Below are positions 1 to 6,084 of a stretch of DNA of 6,084 bases, piece by piece. This stretch comes from Caldilinea sp. (GTDB lineage Bacteria > Chloroflexota > Anaerolineae > Caldilineales > Caldilineaceae). The first letter of the stretch is position 1; each line of letters starts with the position of its first letter. The position numbers were made by a program, and so were the translations under genes. The stretch lies in the NCBI GenBank assembly GCA_026389955.1, contig JAPLGY010000340.1, positions 1 through 6,084 of the forward strand, read 5' to 3'. The notes beneath the pieces were generated by a model. That model did not search any database. It saw only the letters and a program-made list of their open reading frames with translations, and had not been told where the DNA came from.

Positions 1-977
1 TGGACCGCGGCTATGGGATTCCATGGAAGGGCAACTATTCGTCCTGGTTGGAGCAGAAGCAGCAGCGGCTGGTGCAGGAGGAGCGGCAGGAGGCGTTGCG
101 GCAGAAGACGTTGCAGCGCGAGCTGGAATGGCTGCACATGAGTCCTAAGGCGCGCCAGACCAAACGCAAATCGCGCATCAACGCCTACAACGACCTGCTT
201 TTGCAGGAGAAGGAGCGGGCAGCGGAGGAGCGTGAAATTTACATTCCGCCGGGTCCCCGGTTGGGGGATATCGTGATCCGGGCCGAGGGGATCAGCAAGG
301 CCTACGGCGACAACCTTCTCTACGAAAACCTGACGCTCGACATTCCGCCGGGGGCGATTGTGGGGATCATTGGCCCCAATGGAGCTGGCAAGACGACCTT
401 ATTTCGGATGATTGTGGGGCAGGAGAAGCCTGACAGCGGGACATTGACGGTCGGGGGCACGGTCAAGCTGGCGTATGTCGACCAGGCGCGCGATTCTTTG
501 GATGGCAGCAAGAGTGTGTGGGAGGAAATTTCTGGCGGTGCTGATTTGTTGCAGCTGGGCGACCGTCAGATCAACTCTCGGGCCTATGCGGCCCGGTTCA
601 ACTTTGCTGGGCAGGACCAGCAGAAAAAGGTGGGGATGTTGTCTGGGGGGGAGCGCAACCGGCTGCACATGGCCAAAATGCTCAAATCGGGCGGCAATGT
701 GATCTTGCTGGACGAGCCCAGCAACGACCTGGACGTCAACACGCTGCGTGCGTTGGAGGATGCGTTGGAGGGGTTTGCTGGCTGTGTGCTGGTTATCTCG
801 CACGACCGCTGGTTTTTAGACCGGATTGCCACCCACATTTTGGCGTTTGAAGGAGAGAGTCAGGTCTTTTTCTTTCCTGGCAACTACAGCGAATACGAAG
901 AAGACCGGCACCGTCGGCTGGGTCCTCTGGCCGACCGGCCCCATCGGATCACCTATCGCAAGCTTCGCCGGGCCTGA
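1..977 (+). CDS. ettA: Energy-dependent translational throttle protein EttA (ABC-F ATPase), 3' part
   Basis: ABC-F proteins are soluble ATPases that bind the ribosomal E site; EttA gates the first elongation steps according to the ATP/ADP ratio. The frame is open from the left edge (codons in phase with base 3), so this is the last 324 residues of a protein usually near 555 aa. A TTG at 48 is an internal Leu codon, not a start. Visible in order: the end of ABC domain 1 (DRGYGIPWKGNYSSW); a charged helical linker at about 50-240, the tRNA-contacting segment of EttA; the EttA hallmark IPPGPRLGD near 246-272; then ABC domain 2 with Walker A GPNGAGKT (372-395), signature LSGGE (639-653), Walker B ending LLDEPSND with the catalytic Glu, and the switch His in ISHDRWFLDRIATHIL. 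Walker B has DEPSND where DEPTND is usual, a conservative change. It converges on the - strand genes and looks functionally unrelated to them. Identification is firm. Confidence 0.95.
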   Translation, partial: DRGYGIPWKGNYSSWLEQKQQRLVQEERQEALRQKTLQRELEWLHMSPKARQTKRKSRINAYNDLLLQEKERAAEEREIYIPPGPRLGDIVIRAEGISKAYGDNLLYENLTLDIPPGAIVGIIGPNGAGKTTLFRMIVGQEKPDSGTLTVGGTVKLAYVDQARDSLDGSKSVWEEISGGADLLQLGDRQINSRAYAARFNFAGQDQQKKVGMLSGGERNRLHMAKMLKSGGNVILLDEPSNDLDVNTLRALEDALEGFAGCVLVISHDRWFLDRIATHILAFEGESQVFFFPGNYSEYEEDRHRRLGPLADRPHRITYRKLRRA

Positions 978-979
978 GC

Positions 980-1017
980 CGTCCAGGACAAGACAGCGAT
1001 TTTTGGGGTCCTGGACG
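980..1017. terminator. Inverted repeat between convergent genes, possible terminator
   Basis: GTCCAGGAC at 981-989 pairs perfectly with GTCCTGGAC at 1008-1016, and the C at 980 pairs with the G at 1017, giving a 10-bp stem around an 18-nt loop. It starts 3 bp after the ettA stop and ends 7 bp before the end of the opposing flavoprotein gene, the right place for a terminator serving both strands. Against this, neither strand has a T-run directly after the stem; the only T-run (1000-1004) lies in the loop. It may be a weak or Rho-assisted terminator or an mRNA 3'-end stabiliser. Confidence 0.45.
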
Positions 1018-1024
1018 AAGTGCT

Positions 1025-1730
1025 TCAGAGAGCGGTCTGGGCGGCGAGGTAGTGCCAGGCAGAAATTCCGGCTTTGGCGCCCTCGCCGATCGAGACAGGT
1101 ACTTGTTCGGCGTAGATGGTGGTGACGTCGCCGGCGGCAAAGATGCCAGGGATGCTGGTGGCACAGTGGGTGTCGACCACCACGTGGCCGCCAGCGTCCA
1201 GCTGCACCAGCTCGCGTACGGCGTTGTTGTTGGGCAGCAGGCCATACTGGACAAAAATTCCTTCGACTGGCAGGGTGCGCACTTCGCCGTTGATCCCGAC
1301 AATATCGAGGCCGGTCACGAAATCATCGCCCAGGATCTGCTGGACTTCCCAGCCGCGAAAGACATTGATGCGGGGGTGGTTGAGCACAGCTTCGGCGCGG
1401 GCGCGGTCTGCGACGGGCTGCGGGTGGGGTTCGTTGTTGTCGTTCCGCTCGACGAGGGGGAGGTGGATCTGCAGCGGGGCGATCGAGCCTTCGCCGCCGC
1501 CGATCTCGGCCACAGCGCGTCCTGCATAGTAGGGCCAGTTCGTGGACCAGCGAGGCTCCCCAGACGGTGTCTTGGCGGGGGACAGTGCGCAGGGCGAAGG
1601 GGTAGGAGACCTTGCCGCCCAGGTCTGGGCTGATCAGGGCGACATTCAGCTGGGCGTAGAGCAAATAGGCGGTGGCGGCGAGCCCGGCGGGCCCTCCACC
1701 GAGCACGACTGCGTCAAAGTGTTCTGGCAT
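1025..1730 (-). pseudogene. Thioredoxin-reductase-like FAD/NAD(P)H oxidoreductase, internally deleted and frameshifted
   Basis: This family passes electrons from NAD(P)H through FAD to a disulfide, ferredoxin or other acceptor. The N-terminal part starts at ATG 1730, with AGGTG (1741-1737) six bases upstream; a GTG at 1739 overlaps that site and is less likely. It reads about 66 residues: FAD-binding VVLGGGPAGLAATAYLL, then GGKVSYPFALR and DTVWGASLVHELAL. Near 1530 the reading frame must shift. The new frame runs to the TGA at 1025 with a GGGEGS motif, NHPRINVFRGWEV, GDDFVTG and the C-terminal FAD motif GIFAAGDVTTIYAEQVPVSIGEGAKA. Its distance from GGG to the end (about 158 aa) matches a normal family member, but the region between the two parts, normally the rest of the first FAD domain and any CxxC active site, is missing (about 80 residues of about 310). 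I infer a decayed gene; a misassembly would look the same. It lies 65 bp downstream of the response regulator. Confidence 0.8.
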
Positions 1731-1736
1731 AAAAGA

Positions 1737-1741
1737 CACCT
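1737..1741 (-). promoter_or_regulatory. Ribosome binding site of the flavoprotein gene
   Basis: On the - strand AGGTG lies six bases before the ATG at 1730. It favours that ATG over the in-frame GTG at 1739, which falls inside the site. The 65-bp gap upstream (1731-1795) shows no convincing promoter, so the gene may originally have been read through from the regulator gene. Confidence 0.5.
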
Positions 1742-1795
1742 ATTTTCGATACAGGCCTGACCTGGCAGCAGCACAGGGCGGGCGGCGGGCTGGTC

Positions 1796-2491
1796 TCACG
1801 AGTCGCCGCGTTCGCGCGAGGTGTGGACCAGATTTTGTTGCAGGGCATAGGCCACCGCTTCGGTGCGCGTCGCCGCCTGCAGTTTGGACAGAATATTGCT
1901 GACATGATATTTGACGGTCGAACGGCTGACGATCAGCTTGTCGGCGATCTCATTGTTGTTCATGCCGGTCACCATCAGGGCCAGCACATCGTGCTCACGT
2001 TCGGTCAGGTCGAAACCGAGCGGCTTTGGGCGGTGGTGGGTGGCGTTGTGGATCAGGACTTGGGTGGCCTCTGGGGCCAGGGTTGGGCGGCCGACATAGG
2101 CGGAGCGGATGGCGCCGACCAGCTCGTTGGCAGAGATATTCTTGAGCAGGTAGCCGATCGCTCCGGCGGCCAGTGCGCCCTGCACCAGATCATCTTCTTT
2201 GAAACTGGTGAGTGCAATGACCTGGATGTGGGGGTGGCGCTGGCGCAGTTGGCGAGTGGCGGTGGCACCGTCCATCTCCGGCATCATCAGGTCCATCAGC
2301 ACGACATCGGGCTGGCAGTGTTCGGCAAGCCAGAGTGCTTCGGCGCCATTGGCTGCCTCTCCGACCAGTTGCAGATCTTCGTAGGCAAGCAAAAAGGCGG
2401 AGAGCCCGCCACGCACCACTGCGTGGTCGTCGACGACCATGACCCGGATCGGGGGGGGGGGCAGAGGAGCAGAGGGATTGTTCTGAATCAT
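1796..2491 (-). CDS. NarL/LuxR-family response regulator
   Basis: A 231-aa cytoplasmic transcription regulator of the NarL type, activated by phosphotransfer from a sensor kinase. The receiver domain covers about residues 15-133, with the acidic pair D21/D22, phospho-acceptor D67 in [14 protein letters not shown]95, and K117 in GYLLK. The C-terminal GerE/LuxR helix-turn-helix covers about 160-220: [35 protein letters not shown], then NILSKL. All residues needed for phosphorylation and DNA binding are present and the length is normal. The start ATG overlaps the kinase stop as ATGA (2491-2488); there is no strong Shine-Dalgarno, so translation is probably coupled to the kinase. Residues 1-14 are a low-complexity extension ending in four prolines, coded by an 11-base C tract (2461-2451); slippage there would abolish the protein. 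Its target genes cannot be read from the sequence. Confidence 0.93.
   Translation of the reverse strand: MIQNNPSAPLPPPPIRVMVVDDHAVVRGGLSAFLLAYEDLQLVGEAANGAEALWLAEHCQPDVVLMDLMMPEMDGATATRQLRQRHPHIQVIALTSFKEDDLVQGALAAGAIGYLLKNISANELVGAIRSAYVGRPTLAPEATQVLIHNATHHRPKPLGFDLTEREHDVLALMVTGMNNNEIADKLIVSRSTVKYHVSNILSKLQAATRTEAVAYALQQNLVHTSRERGDS
2451..2461. repeat. 11-base G/C homopolymer inside the response regulator gene
   Basis: Eleven consecutive G on the + strand, read as eleven C in the coding strand, encode prolines 11-14 just before the first beta strand of the receiver domain. A gain or loss of one or two bases would shift the frame by codon 14 and remove all functional parts of the regulator. 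Tracts of this length act as phase-variation switches in some bacteria and are also a common place for sequencing error. Confidence 0.9.
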
Positions 2492-4083
2492 GGCACCAAA
2501 CCATCGGGGGAATTCCAGACCAAGGAGACTGTTGTGCCGGCTCCTCGTCGGCTGTCGATCGTCAGCTGGGCCCCGACCGAGTCAGCTCGCTCGCGCATGA
2601 TAGCCAGTCCCAGATGTTCTGGGGGGACGTCAGCCGGGTCAAAGCCTTGGCCATCGTCGTGGATGGTCAGCCGAATCTGGCCGGATGCACAGTGGAGAAG
2701 CAGCTGCACCTGGCTGGCGCGTGCATGTCTTGCCACGTTGTGGAGTGCTTCCTGGGCGACATAATAGCAGGCTACCTTGACCGCTGGCGGCATCTCGGCA
2801 TTGCCCAGCACGGTGACGGCGATCGGGATGCGGGCGCGTCCGCGTGCGGCCTCGGTGAGCTGGCGCAGCAGTTCTTCGATGCTGACCTCCATCAGCGTGG
2901 CCGGGCGCAGTTCGAGCAGCAGCGTACGCATCTCGGCCAGTGCGCCGCGCGTCAGCTGGCGCAGCTCTTCCAGCCGGCGCATGCCTTCTGCTGGCTGGCG
3001 TTCGACCAGCCGTGGCAGGACATCGGCGATCAGGCTGGCCGAGAAAAGGGTCTGTGTCACCGAATCGTGCAGATCGCGGGCGATGCGGTTGCGTTCTGCG
3101 GCGACGGCTGTCTGTTCGGCCTGGATACGCAGCCGGGCATTTTCGATGGCCAGGGCGGCCTGGTCGCCGAACATGACAGCAAGCTCGATCTCTTCGGCTG
3201 AAAAACGGCGTGGCTCGCGATAATAGAGCAGCAGGCCGCCGTAGATGGCGTCTTTGAGTTTGAGTGGGACAGCGAGCTGAGCGCAGTATTCGTGTCCATC
3301 GACCTTCAGAATTGGAAGATCGGCGTCCACGGTTGTTTCGGAGAGAGGCCCTGTCTGGGGCAGCGTTTCGGCATGGACAAACACGTGGCCCGGGGGGTGT
3401 TCGTTGCTGTAGAAAGCAGTGAGCTGTTGGGGGGAGATGCCGACGCCGGCTTGAAAACTGATTGGAGAGGGGGCATCGTGGAGCTGGTAGATGGCGCTGG
3501 CGTCGGCGCGCAGCAGCACGCGGGCCTGGGCGACGATGCTGTCCAGGATCTCCTGGCGTGAGCGGTTGGAGTTGAGCATTCGCAGGATTTCGCGCAGACT
3601 GTCGGCGACGCGGCGTCTGCGTTCGATCTCGCGGGTCCGCTCTTCGACCCGGCCTTCGAGCATCTCTTCGGTCTGTTTGCGGCGGGTGATGTCGGTGACC
3701 GAGCTGAGCACGATCAGCCCGTCTTCGCTGCGGAAATAGCTCAGGCCCACTTCGATTGGGAACTCGCTGCCATCGTGACGGCGTCCGGCCAGATCCAGCC
3801 CGGAGCCCATCGGGCGGGTGTGGGGGTTGTCGACGAAGAGCGTACGATAGACGCGGTGGTCTGGGTGGTAGCGATCGGGGAGCAACCGTTCGATAGGCTG
3901 GCCGATCAAATCGGGGAGATCATAGCGAAAGAGATCGGCAAGTTTTTGATTGGCGTACAGGATCGACCCGGCGGCGTCGACGGCGACCACAGCGACGGGG
4001 GAAGCTTCGAGCATCTGCCAGAGCAGGCGGGTCAGCTGTTCGTCGGGTGGGTGCGTTTTCAAAGCAGGGTAGATGCGTTGCAT
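2488..4083 (-). CDS. Soluble PAS-GAF sensor histidine kinase (HisKA_3 family)
   Basis: This is the sensor of the two-component pair; it autophosphorylates on His and passes the phosphate to the regulator that follows. From ATG 4083 it is 531 aa; an in-frame TTG at 4101 would add six residues but overlaps the putative promoter. Domains in order: PAS (about 18-130, ending [11 protein letters not shown]); a charged coiled coil (about 134-165); GAF (about 174-319, with [20 protein letters not shown] and [11 protein letters not shown]); HisKA_3 dimerisation domain (about 330-396) with H339 in [20 protein letters not shown]; HATPase_c (about 434-524) with N-box [12 protein letters not shown]1 box [16 protein letters not shown] and GAGTTV. 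The HDxxxQ motif fits both kinase and phosphatase activity, as known for NarX-type kinases. No membrane segment or signal peptide is visible, so the signal is probably cytoplasmic: a ligand, redox state or gas at the PAS or GAF domain. The stop overlaps the regulator start. Confidence 0.93.
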   Translation of the reverse strand: MQRIYPALKTHPPDEQLTRLLWQMLEASPVAVVAVDAAGSILYANQKLADLFRYDLPDLIGQPIERLLPDRYHPDHRVYRTLFVDNPHTRPMGSGLDLAGRRHDGSEFPIEVGLSYFRSEDGLIVLSSVTDITRRKQTEEMLEGRVEERTREIERRRRVADSLREILRMLNSNRSRQEILDSIVAQARVLLRADASAIYQLHDAPSPISFQAGVGISPQQLTAFYSNEHPPGHVFVHAETLPQTGPLSETTVDADLPILKVDGHEYCAQLAVPLKLKDAIYGGLLLYYREPRRFSAEEIELAVMFGDQAALAIENARLRIQAEQTAVAAERNRIARDLHDSVTQTLFSASLIADVLPRLVERQPAEGMRRLEELRQLTRGALAEMRTLLLELRPATLMEVSIEELLRQLTEAARGRARIPIAVTVLGNAEMPPAVKVACYYVAQEALHNVARHARASQVQLLLHCASGQIRLTIHDDGQGFDPADVPPEHLGLAIMRERADSVGAQLTIDSRRGAGTTVSLVWNSPDGLVP

Positions 4084-4089
4084 AGAGAG

Positions 4090-4098
4090 AGTATAGCA
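4090..4098 (-). promoter_or_regulatory. Extended -10 promoter of the kinase/regulator operon, likely leaderless
   Basis: The - strand reads TGCTATACT at 4098-4090, a match to the extended -10 consensus TGnTATAAT with one mismatch. Only CTCTCT separates it from the ATG at 4083, so a start site about seven bases downstream of the -10 falls on the A of that ATG. No Shine-Dalgarno precedes the ATG. A weak TTGTCT lies 14 bp upstream of the -10 hexamer, closer than a normal -35, and extended -10 promoters can work without one. The element sits in the 60-bp gap after the P450 gene and would uncouple the kinase operon from it. Confidence 0.55.
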
Positions 4099-4143
4099 CA
4101 AAACAGCAGAGACAAGCGAAAAAACGGAAGGGGCAGCGGGGTG

Positions 4144-5379
4144 TCAGGTCTTCCAGTACAGCAGCAGCTGCCGGGGCCCGCGCAGGATCGGGTTGGTCTG
4201 CCAGCGCAGCGCTGCGGGGGCTTCGACCTGCTGGAGTGTTGGTAGGCGGTCGAGCAGCACCTCCAGGGCGATGCGCGCTTCCAGCCGAGCCAGGGGTGCA
4301 CCGAGGCAGTAGTGGATCCCTTGGCCGAATCCCAGGTGGCGGAGAGCTGGGCGGTCCAGATCGTAGTGGGCAGGGCAGGGGTAGACAGTTTCGTCGCGGT
4401 GTGCAGAGGCGAGCACCAGGCTGACTGCGTCCCCGCGGCGGAGGGTCTGGCCGTGCAGGTCGATATCGGCGGCGGCAAAGCGTATGGTGGCTCGTTCGAC
4501 CGGCCCATCGAAGCGGATGGCCTCTTCGATGGCTGGCGTCAGCAGGCTGCGGTCGGCGCGCAACGCGGCCCACAGCAGTGGGCGGCTGAGCAGGATGAGC
4601 AGTTGGTCGGCGAGCAGGAAGACCGAGGTTTCATGGCCGACGACGGTGAGCAGCAGGACCATACTGAAGAGCTCTTCGGTGTTGAGGGAATCCCCCTGCT
4701 CTTCGGCGGCGAGCAGGAAAGAGATCAGATCGGGTTGTGGGCTGCGGCGCCGTTCTGTGCAGAGCTTTTCGAGATAGAAGACGAAGTCGTTCATCACCTG
4801 CTGCAGGCGTGCCGTCTTGCGCAGGTTGCGGGCGCTGTCGCTCGAGGGTGCTACCAGGATATGGGACCAGGCGCGAAAACGGTGGTGGTCGCGGCTGGGA
4901 ATGCCGAGCAGGTCGCCGATCACGGCGATCGAGAAGGGCAGGGCAAACTCCTGGATGTAGTCCATCTGGCCGCGTGCGGAGACGCGATCGAGCAGTCGGT
5001 GGGCGGTCGCTCGCAGTTGGGGCTCGAGCCCTTCGATCTGGCGGGCGCTGAACGCCTTGCTGACCAGGGTGCGCAGGCGGGCATGGCGGGCACCGTCTGC
5101 GTTGAGCATGTGATGTGTGAGCAGCCGATAGAGGGGCGGGGCTGGGGCTGTGTGCTCGGTCTCATTGAGCGTGCTGTGGACATCCTTCACAAAAAGGTCG
5201 GGCTGTCGCAGTGCAGCTGCGACATCTGCGTGGCGGGTGAGCCACCACATGCGGGCGTTGCCGTCGCGGCTGGTTCGGCTGAAGGCCGGCGCCTCGGCAC
5301 GCAGCCGGGCATAGATGGGGTAGGGGTCGGTTTTGAACATTTCGCCGGAGAGGCGCAGGCTGGCAAGTGAAGTGGTCAT
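4144..5379 (-). CDS. Bacterial class I cytochrome P450 monooxygenase
   Basis: A 411-aa soluble haem-thiolate monooxygenase, the usual length for a bacterial P450; it would insert one oxygen atom from O2 into an organic substrate using electrons from a separate ferredoxin and reductase. Visible motifs: C-helix [13 protein letters not shown] (H99, R103); I-helix VVGHETS at 246-252, with acid E250 and T251 for O2 activation; ExxR as E286-R289 in [17 protein letters not shown]; haem loop [17 protein letters not shown] at 351-367 with C358 as the iron ligand. The I-helix has Val where Ala or Gly normally precedes GHET, a residue facing the haem pocket. The overall pattern resembles CYP107-like P450s, but I cannot assign a subfamily or substrate. 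No membrane anchor is seen. Start ATG 5379 has only a weak AGG five bases upstream and lies 31 bp after the transporter stop, so the two are probably one operon. No ferredoxin gene is in the window. Confidence 0.95.
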   Translation of the reverse strand: MTTSLASLRLSGEMFKTDPYPIYARLRAEAPAFSRTSRDGNARMWWLTRHADVAAALRQPDLFVKDVHSTLNETEHTAPAPPLYRLLTHHMLNADGARHARLRTLVSKAFSARQIEGLEPQLRATAHRLLDRVSARGQMDYIQEFALPFSIAVIGDLLGIPSRDHHRFRAWSHILVAPSSDSARNLRKTARLQQVMNDFVFYLEKLCTERRRSPQPDLISFLLAAEEQGDSLNTEELFSMVLLLTVVGHETSVFLLADQLLILLSRPLLWAALRADRSLLTPAIEEAIRFDGPVERATIRFAAADIDLHGQTLRRGDAVSLVLASAHRDETVYPCPAHYDLDRPALRHLGFGQGIHYCLGAPLARLEARIALEVLLDRLPTLQQVEAPAALRWQTNPILRGPRQLLLYWKT

Positions 5380-5410
5380 AGGGGCCTGGTTGGTGAATGG
5401 TACATGTCTG

Positions 5411-6084
5411 TCAGGCCGCTGCGGGAGGGATGTGCTGCAGCTGCGCCCTCCGCAGCGCTGGGCGAGTCATCGCATAGAGCGCTGTCATGCCGTAGAGAAT
5501 GCCGCCGAACAGATAAATCTGGCGCACGGGCAGGAGATCTGCCAGATACGCCAGGCCCAGGCTGGAGGCCATGTAGGCGATCATCGCCAGGGTCTGCCGG
5601 GTGGCATACACCCGTCCCAGCATGCCGGGCTCTACAGTAGATTGCAGCAGAACGTCCTGGGCCACATCGCGCAGGGCCATCGGAGGGCCGAAGGCCAGGC
5701 TGACGGCCATCGCCAGCCATACATCGGGAGCGAGTGCATAGCTGATCGTCAGCAAGCACATCAGCCCGGCGTTGACAATGATAGTCCAGCCGGGCCGCTG
5801 GTGTATACGTGCAGCGAAGGCAACCGCCAGCCCGGCGCCGAAGAGGTTGCCCACAAAATAGAGCGCGTTCTGGTATCCCCAGTACAGCTCACTGGCTTGC
5901 AGGGCCTGGGTTGTGAACGCAAGCATCAGGGTGGAGGTCCAGAGCCCATGTGGCCAGTGTTCCAGAAATTCCATCACGGTCAGCGATCGGGCCAGATCGT
6001 GCCGGCGCAGGTAGTCCAGCCCCTGCGAGATGGCGTGCGGCAAGGGGAGTCCTCCTTGCAGACGCGTGGGGCTGGTGGGTTCGG
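5411..6084 (-). CDS. MFS transporter, C-terminal half (MFS_3-like)
   Basis: Major facilitator proteins are usually 12-helix membrane carriers, often drug or metabolite exporters in the MFS_3 group. The frame is open to the right edge, and the visible part resembles the central cytoplasmic loop plus helices 7-12. Numbering from the TTG at 6043, the loop and its amphipathic helix ([13 protein letters not shown]) are followed by hydrophobic segments at about 19-46, 54-79, 85-103, 106-125, 147-169 and 174-192. The stretch [20 protein letters not shown] is typical of the helix 10-11 loop and helix 11 in this group. An excellent AAGGAGG (6057-6051) lies seven bases before the TTG at 6043, so a six-helix product starting there is possible; I favour a longer protein starting outside the window because the preceding codons stay open. 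It precedes the P450 in the same direction, which suggests export or uptake of its substrate or product. Substrate unknown. Confidence 0.85.
   Translation of the reverse strand, partial: EPTSPTRLQGGLPLPHAISQGLDYLRRHDLARSLTVMEFLEHWPHGLWTSTLMLAFTTQALQASELYWGYQNALYFVGNLFGAGLAVAFAARIHQRPGWTIIVNAGLMCLLTISYALAPDVWLAMAVSLAFGPPMALRDVAQDVLLQSTVEPGMLGRVYATRQTLAMIAYMASSLGLAYLADLLPVRQIYLFGGILYGMTALYAMTRPALRRAQLQHIPPAAA

Noticed and set aside
48..977. TTG at 48 as the start of a short single-domain ABC protein
   Set aside because: The upstream codons continue the EttA sequence (DRGYGIPWKGNYSSW) to the window edge, so the gene simply begins outside the window.
1731..1795. Possible promoter or operator between the regulator and flavoprotein genes
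   Set aside because: There is some AT-rich sequence near 1741-1750 but no -10/-35 pair with sensible spacing and no clear inverted repeat beyond a short AGGCCT palindrome.
2190..2504. Alternative - strand frame overlapping the regulator start
   Set aside because: Arg/Pro-rich out-of-frame translation with no domain; it is only relevant as what might be made if the C tract slipped.
1823..2764. Long open frame on the + strand opposite the regulator and the end of the kinase
   Set aside because: It spans two clear genes on the other strand and has no recognisable domain; typical of GC-rich coding DNA.
4101..4245. Possible terminator after the P450: GGAAG near the stop codon and CTTCC followed by a T6 run
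   Set aside because: The stem would be only 5 bp with a loop near 20 nt, too weak to call a terminator.
4312..5370. Long open frame on the + strand opposite the P450 (about 350 codons)
   Set aside because: It mirrors the codon pattern of the P450 on the other strand, has low-complexity Gly/Ala/Glu-rich content and no recognisable domain; the P450 has all its family motifs.

Overview
The window is a gene-dense, GC-rich bacterial chromosome fragment (roughly 60% GC by eye). It has one gene on the + strand and a run of genes on the - strand. Three proteins have wording I associate with Chloroflexota (class Chloroflexia): the sensor kinase around its phospho-accepting His, the receiver domain, and the flavoprotein ends. 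That assignment is from memory of family sequences and not from a search, so treat it as a moderate-confidence inference.

Layout from left to right. The 3' part of ettA, an ABC-F translation factor, enters from the left edge and ends at 977. A 10-bp inverted repeat lies in the gap where it converges with the - strand genes. Everything else reads leftward. In transcription order these are: the C-terminal half of an MFS transporter (6084 to 5411, 5' end outside the window), a complete cytochrome P450 (5379 to 4144), a soluble PAS-GAF sensor histidine kinase (4083 to 2488), its NarL/LuxR-type response regulator (2491 to 1796), and a thioredoxin-reductase-like flavoprotein gene (1730 to 1025). 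The flavoprotein gene is broken: about 80 codons seem to be missing from its middle and the two remaining parts are in different frames. No stretch over 300 bases lacks a gene.

The transporter and P450 are 29 bp apart and probably co-transcribed, which suggests a small module for modifying and moving a hydrophobic compound. The kinase and regulator overlap by ATGA and form a two-component pair. An extended -10 element sits directly before the kinase ATG, with no room for a normal leader, so the pair probably has its own promoter giving a leaderless mRNA. Whether the pair controls the P450/transporter module is unknown; proximity is the only evidence.

The items most worth checking are an 11-base C tract near the 5' end of the response regulator gene, which could slip and switch it off, the decayed flavoprotein gene, and the apparently leaderless kinase promoter. 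I see no CRISPR array, tRNA, rRNA, insertion sequence or clearly new multi-gene system.
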